A stretch of DNA of 64,000 nt from positions 1-64,000 of the forward strand of contig CAZBSD010000001.1 in assembly GCA_964494735.1 (NCBI GenBank), written 5' to 3'. The notes under the pieces were generated by a model that saw nothing but the letters and a program-made list of their open reading frames with translations, made no database searches and was not told the origin of the DNA. Shown here in pieces: positions 7,053 through 15,867 of the stretch (its first letter is position 1; the number at the start of each line of letters is the position of its first letter). Position numbers and translations under genes: made by a program. This DNA comes from PHAA01 sp964494735 (GTDB taxonomy: Bacteria > Bacillota > Syntrophomonadia > Syntrophomonadales > Syntrophomonadaceae).

Positions 7053-8927
7053 ATGCAAGACATCATGACCGTCAGCTGGCTGATCCCGGCTCTGCCCTTC
7101 CTGGCTTTCGCGCTGATCGGATTGCTCCTGCACCGTTGGCCCAAATTATCGGCAGCCCTCTCAATTGCCGCCATCGGTATCTCGCTGCTGCTGTCCCTGT
7201 TGGTGGCCGCTGAGGTCTATCGCCAGGGTCCCGGCTCGTTCTTTGAGATATCGGCTCGCTGGCTGGAGATGCCGGGGCTGAAGGTGGATATGGGTATATT
7301 GATCGATCCGCTGGCCGCCGTCATGCTCATCGTGGTCACCAGCGTAGCGTTATTGGTGCAGATCTATTCGCTGGGGTATATGAAAGGCGATCCTGGTTTG
7401 GCCAGTTATTTCGCTTATCAGAGCATCTTTGCCGGTTCCATGCTGGGTTTGGTGCTAGCCAACAATTTCGGACAGCTCTTTGTATTCTGGGAACTGGTAG
7501 GGATGTGCTCTTACCTGTTGATCGGTTTCTGGTTCGGCCGACCATCGGCCCGAGATGCCGCCATCAAAGCCTTCATAACCAACCGCATTGGTGATTTCGG
7601 CTTTCTGTTGGGGATTCTTTTCCTGGCTATAGTCTTTGGCACCTTGAACTACGGTGAACTGACCGCCTCTATCCCCGGTTACCATAACCTGGCGGTACTC
7701 CTGCCCATCGCCATACTGCTGTTCTTCGGTCCGGTGGGCAAATCGGCCCAGTTTCCCCTGCATGTGTGGCTGCCAGACGCCATGGAAGGTCCCACTCCGG
7801 TCAGCGCCCTCATCCATGCCGCTACCATGGTGGCGGCCGGAGTTTATCTGATCGCCCGGGCCTTCTTCATATTCAGTCAGGCCCCCCAGGCTATGCTGTT
7901 GATCGCGGCCGTGGGAGGTTTAACCGCACTATTGGCAGCCACCATCGCCCTGGTACAGAACGACATCAAGCGCATACTGGCCTACTCCACTCTGAGCCAG
8001 TTGGGCTACATGGTGATGGCCATGGGGGTGGGGGCAATGACCGCCGGCATGTTCCATCTTATGACCCACGCCTTCTTCAAGAGCCTGTTGTTCCTGGCCG
8101 CCGGCAGCGTTATCCACGCCCTTGACGGCGAGCAGGACATCTGGAAGATGGGCGGGCTGGCCCGGAAGATGCCGGTAACCACCTGGACCTTCGTCATCGG
8201 AGCTCTGGCCCTGGCCGGTATCCCGCCTTTGGCAGGATTCTGGAGTAAGGATGAGATACTGCTGGGAGCCTATACGGGCGGTTACCCCGGGCTCTACCTA
8301 CTGGGTTCATTGGTAGCCTTCATGACTGCTTTCTATATGTTCAGACTCATATTCACCGCCTTCTTTGGCCACAACCGGGCAGGTCATCATGCCCACGAAT
8401 CTTCCCCAGTGATGACCGGGCCGCTGGTTATTCTGGCTTTCCTATCAATAGCAGCCGGCTTGGTCGGTTCACCTTTGATGGGTAATGTCTTTGGCCGCTT
8501 CATAACTGCTCCCGGCGTCGCCCATCACCCCATCAGCCCGGCTATTATGACCATGTCCTCCCTGCTGGCCCTGGCTGGCATCGGACTGGCCTGGCTGATC
8601 TACCATAAACAGGTGCTGCGGGCTGAAGACCTTAAACGACACTGGGCGGCACTGTATGATTTGGTTTATCACAAATTCTACGTGGATGAGTTCTATGCCT
8701 GGCTGCGGGCGGTCTTGGTCGATGCCGGAGCCCGGGCTATGGAATGGATCGATCTCCGCATAATCAACGGGGCGGTCAACGGCCTGGCTTTCCTGACCGG
8801 GGCCTCGGGCCGAATTCTGCGCTACACTGTCAACGGGCAGGTCCAGACCTACGCCATCTGGGTGGCGTTCGGGGTGGCCATACTGCTGCTGACTGCTCTC
8901 ATGGCCGCCTTTGCGGCCATGGTTTAG
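7053..8927 (+). CDS. nuoL: NADH-quinone oxidoreductase subunit L (antiporter-like)
   Basis: 624 residues, the full NuoL length. It has about fourteen helices in the antiporter-like core, then a distal portion that includes the lateral helix (after about residue 530) and a final anchoring helix. Recognisable segments are FVFWELVGMCSYLLIGFW (key glutamate) and HVWLPDAMEGPTPVSALIHA (conserved proton-channel region). It is the distal proton-pumping subunit. ATG 7053 follows AAGGAGGGGACTGTACAT. Confidence 0.96.
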   Translation: MQDIMTVSWLIPALPFLAFALIGLLLHRWPKLSAALSIAAIGISLLLSLLVAAEVYRQGPGSFFEISARWLEMPGLKVDMGILIDPLAAVMLIVVTSVALLVQIYSLGYMKGDPGLASYFAYQSIFAGSMLGLVLANNFGQLFVFWELVGMCSYLLIGFWFGRPSARDAAIKAFITNRIGDFGFLLGILFLAIVFGTLNYGELTASIPGYHNLAVLLPIAILLFFGPVGKSAQFPLHVWLPDAMEGPTPVSALIHAATMVAAGVYLIARAFFIFSQAPQAMLLIAAVGGLTALLAATIALVQNDIKRILAYSTLSQLGYMVMAMGVGAMTAGMFHLMTHAFFKSLLFLAAGSVIHALDGEQDIWKMGGLARKMPVTTWTFVIGALALAGIPPLAGFWSKDEILLGAYTGGYPGLYLLGSLVAFMTAFYMFRLIFTAFFGHNRAGHHAHESSPVMTGPLVILAFLSIAAGLVGSPLMGNVFGRFITAPGVAHHPISPAIMTMSSLLALAGIGLAWLIYHKQVLRAEDLKRHWAALYDLVYHKFYVDEFYAWLRAVLVDAGARAMEWIDLRIINGAVNGLAFLTGASGRILRYTVNGQVQTYAIWVAFGVAILLLTALMAAFAAMV

Positions 8928-8942
8928 GGAGGTGGAGCAAGG

Positions 8943-10451
8943 ATGAATGATTTTCCGATCCTGTCCGCCACCCTGTTGCTTCCCATCGCCGGTGCGGTTT
9001 TGATCATGCTGGTGCCCCGCACCCGTGAAGATTTGATCCGAGTACTGGCTGCTGGTTCCACCCTGGCCAGCATGCTTCTCTCTTTGCTGGTTTTTTTCGT
9101 TTATGACCAGGGTCTGGGCGGCATGCAATTCGTGGAATCCATCCCCTGGGTCCGGGACTTGGGGGTAAACTATGGCCTGGGAGTAGATGGTATCAGCCTG
9201 CCCCTGCTGCTGCTGACCAACCTGATCGGATTCAGCGCCGTTTACGCCAGTTGGCATACCCAGGAACGGGTCAAGGAGTTCTTCGCCCTCCTGCTCCTGC
9301 TCATCAGCGGGGTCATGGGCACCTTTGTGGCCACCGACCTGTTCATATTCTTCCTCTTCTATGAAGTGGTGGTCATCCCCATCTACCTGTTGGTGATCAT
9401 GTTCGGTTCCTCCAAAAGAGTTACCAAAGAGTACGCCGGCATGAAACTGACCATCTATCTTTTAATCGGCAGCGCGTTCCTGCTGGTGGGCCTTATCGCC
9501 TTGTTCGTCAAGGGGCAGGCCCTGCTGGGCTTCCCCACCATGGACATAAGCACCTTGGCGGGAGCCGCATACCCGCTGGGCTTCCAGATCTTTGTCTACT
9601 GCCTGATGGCATTCGGGTTCGGTACCCTCTTGTCCATGTTTCCCTTCCATGCCTGGTCGCCCGACGGGTATGCGGGTGCCCCTACCGCGGTCAGCATGAT
9701 CCACGCCGGGGTGCTGAAGAAGATCGGCGGTTATGGCTTGATCCGTATCGGTTTGCTGCTCCTGCCGGCCGGGGCCCGTTATGTAGCCCCGCTGATCGCT
9801 ATTCTGGCTTTGGGCAACGTGGTCTATGCCGGTATCATCTGCTTGACCCAGAAAGACCTCAAATACATTGTTGGTTACTCCTCGGTCAGCCATATGGGGT
9901 ACGTGTTGCTGGGTATCGCCTCCATCAACGTGATCAGCATCAACGGGGCGGTCATGATGATGTTCGCTCACGGTGTGATGGCAGCCCTCTTCTTCGCTAT
10001 GATCGGCAACCTCTACCAGCAGAGTCATACCCGCAATGTAGCCGATTTTGGCGGTCTGGCTCACCAGATGCCGCGCTTGGCAGTCGGTTTCATGCTGGCT
10101 GGTTTGGCCTCATTGGGCCTCCCCGGTACGGTTAATTTTATCGGTGAGTTTACCATCTTCGTGGGCGCCTTCGGTGTTTATAATGTCCTCACCATACTGG
10201 CCATATCGGGGATAGTCATCACCGCGGTGTATATCCTGCGCACATTGGGGGGAGTGTTGTTCGGTCCACGACGACCCGAATGGGACCACCTCCAGGACCT
10301 TAAAGGCGTCGATATGGTGCCCCTGTTGGTCTTGGGGGGAGCCATTTTGGTGGGTGGCATCCTGCCCTTCATGATTATGGATCTGATTAATAGCGGGGTG
10401 GGCCAGCTGCTGGTGCAGATCGGTCCCGGCCAGATAGGAGGGATCTTCTGA
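8943..10451 (+). CDS. nuoM: NADH-quinone oxidoreductase subunit M (antiporter-like)
   Basis: 502 residues with fourteen predicted helices. FFLFYEVVVIPIYLL contains the conserved transmembrane glutamate, and HAWSPDGYAGAPTAVSMI is the broken-helix proton-channel signature of NuoM/ND4. It is one of the three antiporter-like pumps. The ATG at 8943 follows GGGAGGTGGAGCAAGG; the stop shares one base with the nuoN start. Confidence 0.96.
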   Translation: MNDFPILSATLLLPIAGAVLIMLVPRTREDLIRVLAAGSTLASMLLSLLVFFVYDQGLGGMQFVESIPWVRDLGVNYGLGVDGISLPLLLLTNLIGFSAVYASWHTQERVKEFFALLLLLISGVMGTFVATDLFIFFLFYEVVVIPIYLLVIMFGSSKRVTKEYAGMKLTIYLLIGSAFLLVGLIALFVKGQALLGFPTMDISTLAGAAYPLGFQIFVYCLMAFGFGTLLSMFPFHAWSPDGYAGAPTAVSMIHAGVLKKIGGYGLIRIGLLLLPAGARYVAPLIAILALGNVVYAGIICLTQKDLKYIVGYSSVSHMGYVLLGIASINVISINGAVMMMFAHGVMAALFFAMIGNLYQQSHTRNVADFGGLAHQMPRLAVGFMLAGLASLGLPGTVNFIGEFTIFVGAFGVYNVLTILAISGIVITAVYILRTLGGVLFGPRRPEWDHLQDLKGVDMVPLLVLGGAILVGGILPFMIMDLINSGVGQLLVQIGPGQIGGIF

Positions 10452-11881
10452 TGGGTTACCAATTACTGGCCCCGGAAATAATGGTAGCGGCTCTGGGTCT
10501 GCTGGTACTGGCTGCCGGTTTGCTGCTTCCCTCCCAGGCCCGCAAGGCGGTGGGATACCTGGCGGTGATCGGGCTGACGACAGTCCTCGTCACGGTGATT
10601 TGGAATTTCGACCGGGAATTGCCCTTCTTCTTTGGCGGGGTTTACCAGATAGACATATACGCCAATTTCTTCCGCATCCTTTTCCTGAGTGCGGCGCTGC
10701 TGATATTTATGATGTCCGCCCGTTATACCGATTTCTTCGGTAATCGCAAGGATGAATGGTTCAGCTTTATGCTCTTCGCCACCCTGGGGATGATGATCAT
10801 GGTGGCGGCGGGGGATTTGATTACTGTCTATATAGGCCTGGAGTTGATGACTGTCAGCTTCTATATCCTGAGCGCCTACCTCCTGGACGATCAGTTGTCG
10901 GCAGAAGCGGGATTGAAGTACCTGATTATCGGGGCTTTCTCCTCGGCGATGCTGCTGTTCGGTATGAGCCTTGTCTACGCCTGCAGCAGCTCCACCATCT
11001 TCGCGGAGATTTCTCAGGCTTTGGGCGGCGGGACGAACCGTCCCGCCTTACTGGCGGGTATCGTCATGATGATCGCGGGACTGGGCTTCAAGATATCAGC
11101 GGTGCCCTTCCATATGTGGACCCCGGACATATACCATGGGGCGCCCACCCCGGTGACCGCTTATCTTTCGGTAGCCTCCAAAGCGGCTGGCTTTGCGGTA
11201 CTGGCGAGGATATTCCTGGTCGCTTTTCCAGCGCTGGCATTCGACTGGCATCAGATCCTGGCAGCAGTGGCGGCCCTTACTATCATCATCGGCAATCTGA
11301 CCGCCCTATCCCAGACCAATGTCAAGCGTCTGCTGGCTTATTCCAGTATCGCTCAAGCGGGCTATATCCTGGTCGGCCTGGTGGCCGCCAATGCCTATGG
11401 AATCAAGGGCCTGCTCTTCTATGCCCTGCTGTATGTATTCTCCAATGTGGGGGCGTTTGGGGTGGTCACCGCCGTCGAGGTGGTGGAAGGCAATGCTGAA
11501 CTGGAGTCTTTCGACGGCCTCAGCCGCCGTTCCCCAATGCTGGCTGCGGTCATGACCATCTGCATGCTGTCTCTGGCTGGCATACCGCCCATGGCCGGTT
11601 TTGCCGGCAAGTTCTACCTGTTCGCCGGTGCCATCCAGGCCGGTTATCTGTGGCTGGCCTTCATCGGACTGCTGATGAGCATGATCTCGGTCTATTATTA
11701 TCTAAACGTGGCCAAAGCCATGTACATCGGGACCAGCCGGCGCGAAGAGCGGCTGTCGGTTCCACTGCCAGTCCAGACTGCTTTATGGATATGCCTGCTG
11801 GGTACCATATTCCTGGGTGTTTATCCCGGGCCGCTGTCCGAGCTGACCGAAATGGCGGTACATATATTTTCCATTAGCTAA
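10451..11881 (+). CDS. nuoN: NADH-quinone oxidoreductase subunit N (antiporter-like)
   Basis: 476 residues and about fourteen helices. YIGLELMTVSFYILSAY carries the conserved glutamate, and HMWTPDIYHGAPTPVTAYL is the NuoN/ND2 channel signature. It is the last gene of the operon; no nuoE, nuoF or nuoG follows, since the next gene (ndk) is on the opposite strand. A structured intergenic region lies downstream, but no classic U-tailed terminator was found. Confidence 0.96.
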   Translation: MGYQLLAPEIMVAALGLLVLAAGLLLPSQARKAVGYLAVIGLTTVLVTVIWNFDRELPFFFGGVYQIDIYANFFRILFLSAALLIFMMSARYTDFFGNRKDEWFSFMLFATLGMMIMVAAGDLITVYIGLELMTVSFYILSAYLLDDQLSAEAGLKYLIIGAFSSAMLLFGMSLVYACSSSTIFAEISQALGGGTNRPALLAGIVMMIAGLGFKISAVPFHMWTPDIYHGAPTPVTAYLSVASKAAGFAVLARIFLVAFPALAFDWHQILAAVAALTIIIGNLTALSQTNVKRLLAYSSIAQAGYILVGLVAANAYGIKGLLFYALLYVFSNVGAFGVVTAVEVVEGNAELESFDGLSRRSPMLAAVMTICMLSLAGIPPMAGFAGKFYLFAGAIQAGYLWLAFIGLLMSMISVYYYLNVAKAMYIGTSRREERLSVPLPVQTALWICLLGTIFLGVYPGPLSELTEMAVHIFSIS

Positions 11882-11886
11882 ACATT

Positions 11887-11990
11887 GCCCTTATCCTGGG
11901 AAAATCACAGGATGGGCAAATACTCCCGAATTAAACATAAACCGACCATTAAGGCTGCTGCAGGTCCTGCATGGACCGGGCCAGCCTTAT
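11887..11990. other. Structured convergent intergenic region (two hairpins)
   Basis: Between the convergent nuoN and ndk ends there are two stem-loops. The first is at 11887-11917 (GCCC..ATCCTG pairing with CAGGAT..GGGC, with a TT bulge). The second is a nested one at 11950-11989, whose outer arms TAAGGCTG/CAGCCTTA enclose a GGTCC-TGCAT-GGACC inner hairpin. Neither is followed by a T-run on either strand. They may stop transcription in another way or stabilise the mRNA 3' end. Confidence 0.35.
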
Positions 11991-12133
11991 CACACCCCCG
12001 CCATTAATTGAAACTCGCAGCTGGTCACTGGACTCGGCTGCCGTCTCCTGTCGATCATTAATAATCCTTGTTGCCGCTCCCTGGTAGAAGGCTGCCGGCA
12101 CTGTCTGCCCGGACTGATGCGATCAGGCAACCA

Positions 12134-12580
12134 CTATAACACCCACCTGTCGTTGGACTTGGAGTAGTTGATTATCTCTCCCGGCGAGAAGAAAAGATCT
12201 ATCTCCCGGGCGGCGCTGAGGGGCGAATCCGAACCGTGGATGATGTTTTTATCGATGGTCATCCCGAAATCACCCCTGATAGTCCCCAATGCCGCACCCT
12301 GCGGATCGGTCGCCCCCATCATGGCCCGCACCATTTCCACCACTTTCTCTCCTTCCAGGACCATCGCCACCACCGGGCTGGAGGTGATAAAATCGATCAG
12401 GCCGTCGAAAAACGGTTTGCCCATATGCTCCTGGTAATGTTCGGCCGCCAGCGAAGGCGATATCTGCATCAATTTCAAAGCCGCTATCTTGATGCCGCGA
12501 CGCTCCAGGCGTCCGATTATTTCCCCCACCAATCCTCTTTGCACCCCGTCGGGTTTGACCATTGCGAAGGTACGTTCCAC
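12134..12580 (-). CDS. ndk: Nucleoside diphosphate kinase
   Basis: 148 residues, full family length. It transfers the gamma-phosphate of ATP to other nucleoside diphosphates through a phosphohistidine, H115 in NIIHGSDS. The N-terminus ERTFAMVKPDGVQRGLVGEI and the RGDFGM segment are standard. ATG at 12580 follows an AGGAGGAAT-type site. It is a single-gene unit facing the nuo operon tail to tail. Confidence 0.97.
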   Translation of the reverse strand: MERTFAMVKPDGVQRGLVGEIIGRLERRGIKIAALKLMQISPSLAAEHYQEHMGKPFFDGLIDFITSSPVVAMVLEGEKVVEMVRAMMGATDPQGAALGTIRGDFGMTIDKNIIHGSDSPLSAAREIDLFFSPGEIINYSKSNDRWVL

Positions 12581-12749
12581 TCTGTATTCCTCCTGACTTT
12601 GGCGGGGCTGGACCGAAACCGGCTCCCGCTGGTGATTCCTACAATCATATGCTTATTATTATGGGTAAATACACCCCGGTTAAACCCTTCCCGACTGGCG
12701 ATACCCTGGCCGCGGCCCCGTCGATTGATTCTCCCGAGCCGCCGCGGTA

Positions 12750-12777
12750 ACTTTCCCCGGCCTCTGAACATAATATA
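12750..12777 (+). promoter_or_regulatory. Candidate mother-cell (SigK-like) promoter
   Basis: AC at 12750-12751, 17 bases, then CATAATATA at 12769-12777. This fits the SigK pattern AC - 17 - CATAnnnTA known from Bacillus and clostridia. It lies about 50 bases upstream of the start of the surface-protein gene at 12827. Such short motifs occur by chance, so this is suggestive only. Confidence 0.35.
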
Positions 12778-12826
12778 GTACAGCCCAAAATGTTATCATT
12801 TTAGCCAATTCAGAGGAGGAATGGCC

Positions 12827-13555
12827 ATGTATCACCTGACCCGCTACCACACCACCCAATACCGCCGGTCGGATCGGCAGATCGCCGATCATCCCCATAA
12901 CGGCAGGAATTTGTACCGCTCCACTGGTTTGTATGCAACCAGCCCGGCCCTGGCCGCCAACACGGCCGGCTGCACCGATCCCTGGCAGCACGAGGACTGT
13001 CTGTGTCTGCCCCGTAAAGGGGATATGGTCCGCAACGGCGGTTTCGAAAATCCCTATAACCCGCTCCACAATTGGACCGTAAACGGTGGGGTGGATGTAA
13101 GCGACCCCAATCGGGGCGACGTGGCCCACCAAGGGATCAATGCTGCCCAGCTGGGTTTGGTCCGGCCCCAGGCCTTGCTTTCCCAGGACATCCCCGGGGT
13201 CTGCCCGGGCGGGTATTTCCAGCTGACCTTCTTCCTGCGGGCTGCCCAGGAACAAAATAATCCCGCTGTGCGGGTCTCCTTGGAATTCCTGGATAAAAAC
13301 AAGCAACTGCTGGTAGCACCGGCAGTTGCTATACTGGTTCCCGCTGGCAGTCTGTCGACTGTCTATACAACTTATATAAATGTCACCCGTTGGCCGTCTC
13401 CCCACCTGACCCATTTTGCCCGGATTAGTTTCGCCACTGATAATTCCTTCCCGGGCGGGTGCCATGTGTGTCTCGATGATGTCTCTCTGGTGGCCCTGGC
13501 TGGTACCACTGGCATCGAGTGGAACTCCGGACAAGCTAATCCCAGACGGGTATAG
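12827..13555 (+). CDS. Carbohydrate-binding-module-like (jelly-roll) surface protein
   Basis: 242 residues without a signal peptide or membrane segment. The first ~65 residues are polar and rich in Arg, Tyr, His and Asn, with a Cys-containing patch (CTDPWQHEDCLCLP). From about residue 68 a beta-sandwich begins with MVRNGGFENPYNPLHNWTV, the typical opening of carbohydrate-binding-module-like domains found on Firmicute surface and exosporium-type proteins. It ends with CHVCLDDVSLVAL, the closing strand of that fold. The start was set at the second ATG (12827), 9 bases after GAGGAGG; ATG 12821 is too close to it. A possible sporulation promoter lies upstream. Function not assigned; a spore-surface role is inference. 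Confidence 0.7.
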   Translation: MYHLTRYHTTQYRRSDRQIADHPHNGRNLYRSTGLYATSPALAANTAGCTDPWQHEDCLCLPRKGDMVRNGGFENPYNPLHNWTVNGGVDVSDPNRGDVAHQGINAAQLGLVRPQALLSQDIPGVCPGGYFQLTFFLRAAQEQNNPAVRVSLEFLDKNKQLLVAPAVAILVPAGSLSTVYTTYINVTRWPSPHLTHFARISFATDNSFPGGCHVCLDDVSLVALAGTTGIEWNSGQANPRRV

Positions 13556-13582
13556 GCCAGCTTGATCCAGGCCCCTGGACTC

Positions 13583-14737
13583 CTATTTATAGTCGGCCAG
13601 GAATCGTTCCAGGCGAGCCAGCCCTTCCTGAATGTTTTCCCGGGAATTGGCGTAGGAGAAGCGGATATAGCCTTCGCAGTTAGCCCCGAAGTCGATTCCG
13701 GGGGTAACCGCCACCTTGGCCTTCTCCAGGATCTCAAAGGCAAACCGGTAGGAATCCATGCTGTAATCCTTGATATTGGCCAGGGCGTAGAAAGCCCCGC
13801 TGGGGTCGCAGCGGGTGGCAATGCCCATCTCTTTGAGGCGCTGCAGCAGATATAAACGCCTCTGGTTGTAAACATCGCGCATCTCCTGGATATGGGCGTC
13901 GCAGTCCCGCAGGGCTACTATGCCTCCCTCCTGGGCGAAGGACGAAGCACAGATAAACAGGTTCTGCTGCATGGTTTGGATGGTGCGCACATACTCCCGG
14001 GGCGCGATCACGTAGCCTAACCTCCAACCGGTCATGGCATACAGCTTGGAAAATCCGTTGATGACAAAAGCCCGGTCGGTGTATTCCAGGATGGTATGCT
14101 CATCGTCCTCATAGTTGAGACCGTTGTATATCTCATCAGATATGACCACCGGGCCCACATCAGCCACCGCTTGCAGATCGGAGACGCTCAGGACCACCCC
14201 GGTTGGATTGCTGGGGGAATTTATCAATATCCCTTTGGTTTTGGCAGTCAGTCGTTGTCTGATATCACTGGGACGATACTTAAAACCATCCTCTTCATAG
14301 ACCGGTATCACTACCGGTTCCCCATCCACATAGCGGATAAAATTGGGATAGCATGCATAGTGGGGATCGGGGAGGATGATCTCTTCGCCACGTTCCAGCA
14401 GGACCGAAAAGACCATCAGCATCCCCGGCGAGGTACCTGAGGTCACGATAATCTGTTCAGGGGAAATCTCAACCCCGTATTTGCGCAGGTAATAACGGGC
14501 TATCTCTTCCCGCAGGGTCATCTTACCCAGGCTGTGGGTATAGTGGGTATCATCGTTCTGTATAGCTTTGATGGCCGCCTCTTTGACCGGCTCCGGGGTA
14601 GGGAAATCGGGCTCACCCACCTCCAGGTGAATAATATCCTCTCCGTCCGCCATCATGGTCTGGGCTTTTTCCAGTACCTCCATGACAATAAACGGTGACA
14701 ATTGCTGGGTGCGCGACGATGAGTGCATATCCGCCAT
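13583..14737 (-). CDS. Class I/II PLP-dependent aminotransferase
   Basis: 384 residues of the fold-type I aspartate aminotransferase family. The schiff-base lysine is K231 in NGFSKLYAMTGWRLGY. NSPSNPTG (173-180), SDEIYNGL (200-207) and the C-terminal RFSYAN arginine that binds the substrate carboxylate are present. It exchanges amino groups between an amino acid and a 2-oxo acid. Specificity (aspartate, alanine, aromatic or branched-chain) cannot be read from the sequence. ATG 14737 follows AAGGAG. It has its own promoter and no gene partner. Confidence 0.92.
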   Translation of the reverse strand: MADMHSSSRTQQLSPFIVMEVLEKAQTMMADGEDIIHLEVGEPDFPTPEPVKEAAIKAIQNDDTHYTHSLGKMTLREEIARYYLRKYGVEISPEQIIVTSGTSPGMLMVFSVLLERGEEIILPDPHYACYPNFIRYVDGEPVVIPVYEEDGFKYRPSDIRQRLTAKTKGILINSPSNPTGVVLSVSDLQAVADVGPVVISDEIYNGLNYEDDEHTILEYTDRAFVINGFSKLYAMTGWRLGYVIAPREYVRTIQTMQQNLFICASSFAQEGGIVALRDCDAHIQEMRDVYNQRRLYLLQRLKEMGIATRCDPSGAFYALANIKDYSMDSYRFAFEILEKAKVAVTPGIDFGANCEGYIRFSYANSRENIQEGLARLERFLADYK

Positions 14738-14761
14738 GATTATTACTCCTTGTTTAGTGCT

Positions 14762-14790
14762 CTTATAATTCTATTAGAGGCAGAAGACAA
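14762..14790 (-). promoter_or_regulatory. Candidate sigma-A promoter of the aminotransferase
   Basis: Read on the minus strand: TTGTCT (14785-14790), a 17-base spacer, TATAAG (14762-14767), about 25 bases before the start codon. It overlaps a 61-codon open frame that is probably not coding. Confidence 0.5.
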
Positions 14791-15191
14791 AGTCCAGCCC
14801 AATGAGTCCTCCAAAACCGCATCCAGCCCATAGATAGTCGTCCGGGAAAGAATCAGTATTGATCCCAATGGGAATAATAGTGTTATAATTTTGACCTGCC
14901 CTGCTTTCAAGGACCCGTCTGATCGGGGGCCTGTCCCAATTGCCAGGGTCCGCCATCAACCTACTCAGCCGGGGATGTCATCAGCGTCCATAATCCTGTG
15001 ACATTCATTTACCACCGCAGCCAGGCATGGCCACACACCTGAATGTCGGTAACCGGTAATTAATACATTAGTATTGAGAGAGCCAAACTTTACAGGTATG
15101 GCAATTAAGCTTAAAATATCGGTATTCGATATTATCGGTTAGCCGGTGTGGGATACAGCGGCAGCCGAATTTGGGTGGGGAGGGTCAGGAT
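14791..15191. other. Intergenic region with a short palindrome
   Basis: About 400 bases between divergent genes. A 7-bp inverted repeat with AATATCG (15115-15121) and CGATATT (15127-15133) arms lies 58 bases before the next start and could be an operator. No other gene or RNA was recognised. Confidence 0.4.
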
Positions 15192-15590
15192 ATGACGTTC
15201 CAACGAGAGCGTACCCCTATGGAGAGATTCTGGTATACTGCCGCATTGATCGTAGGCATATTTACATTGATGGGCATAATCGGCACTACTATAGATATCA
15301 CCTATCACGTCCCTGATAACGCGGTGGTATATGTCGACCAATCCCAAGGCATCTATTATGCCCCGCCGTATATCGACAACAACCGTTATCCCAGCGGCCT
15401 CGACGTTAGTTCATTGAAGGCCCGGACAGTCACCGAGTGCCGGCAGCAAAATATCAAACCCGATCCGGTATGTGTCGAACAGGGATATTTCAAGGAGTAC
15501 GACACGGTTACCCATATCGTCAAAGCCAAACTGGGATGGGCCCAACCCAAACAAAGCCGTTGGAACCCCGATGGTTCCTGGAATTTCTAA
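15192..15590 (+). CDS. Membrane-anchored protein of unknown function
   Basis: 132 residues. A cytoplasmic N-terminus of about 15 residues (TFQRERTPMERFW) is followed by one hydrophobic helix (about 16-37) and a soluble, presumably extracellular domain with VPDNAVVYVDQSQGIYYAPPY and two cysteines. No family was recognised. The start ATG 15192 has GGGAGGG upstream; a TTG 21 bases earlier has no site. It stands alone, followed at once by a long perfect palindrome that probably ends transcription. Confidence 0.65.
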   Translation: MTFQRERTPMERFWYTAALIVGIFTLMGIIGTTIDITYHVPDNAVVYVDQSQGIYYAPPYIDNNRYPSGLDVSSLKARTVTECRQQNIKPDPVCVEQGYFKEYDTVTHIVKAKLGWAQPKQSRWNPDGSWNF

Positions 15591-15600
15591 CCACGCTAGC

Positions 15601-15636
15601 AACAGCCTTGCTTCTTGGCCAAGAAGCAAGGCTGTT
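15601..15636 (+). terminator. Perfect 36-base palindrome, probable terminator
   Basis: Each 18-base half is the exact reverse complement of the other (arm begins AACAGCCTTGC). It starts 10 bases after the upstream stop codon. The following bases TCCTGC are not a T-run, but the arm itself ends in GTT. Symmetry allows action on both strands. Confidence 0.6.
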
Positions 15637-15867
15637 TCCTGCATAAGCTTACGCCCGGCATTGCTGGACTGAACAGAATCAACTCCGACCAGCGAGAGCG
15701 AAATTCAAAGGCAAGCTAACGGCGGGTTGAGCTGGCAATGGTTAGGCGACTTCGCCTGCTGAATATCATTCATAGGTATAACCGGAGTTCTGGCGGTGCG
15801 GGGGTTGACCCGGAGGATGGTAGATTAGGAATGGATTGTCGCGGATAGAGGCCAGCTGGGAGCGGTG

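Noticed and set aside
12680..13534. 284-codon open frame on the minus strand opposite the jelly-roll gene
   Set aside because: It lacks a ribosome site at its start and overlaps the plus-strand gene that has a good one and a recognisable domain.
14774..14959. 61-codon open frame upstream of the aminotransferase
   Set aside because: No ribosome site at its start, and it overlaps the aminotransferase promoter. A glycine-rich end (GCGFGGLIG) made it tempting but no family was recognised.
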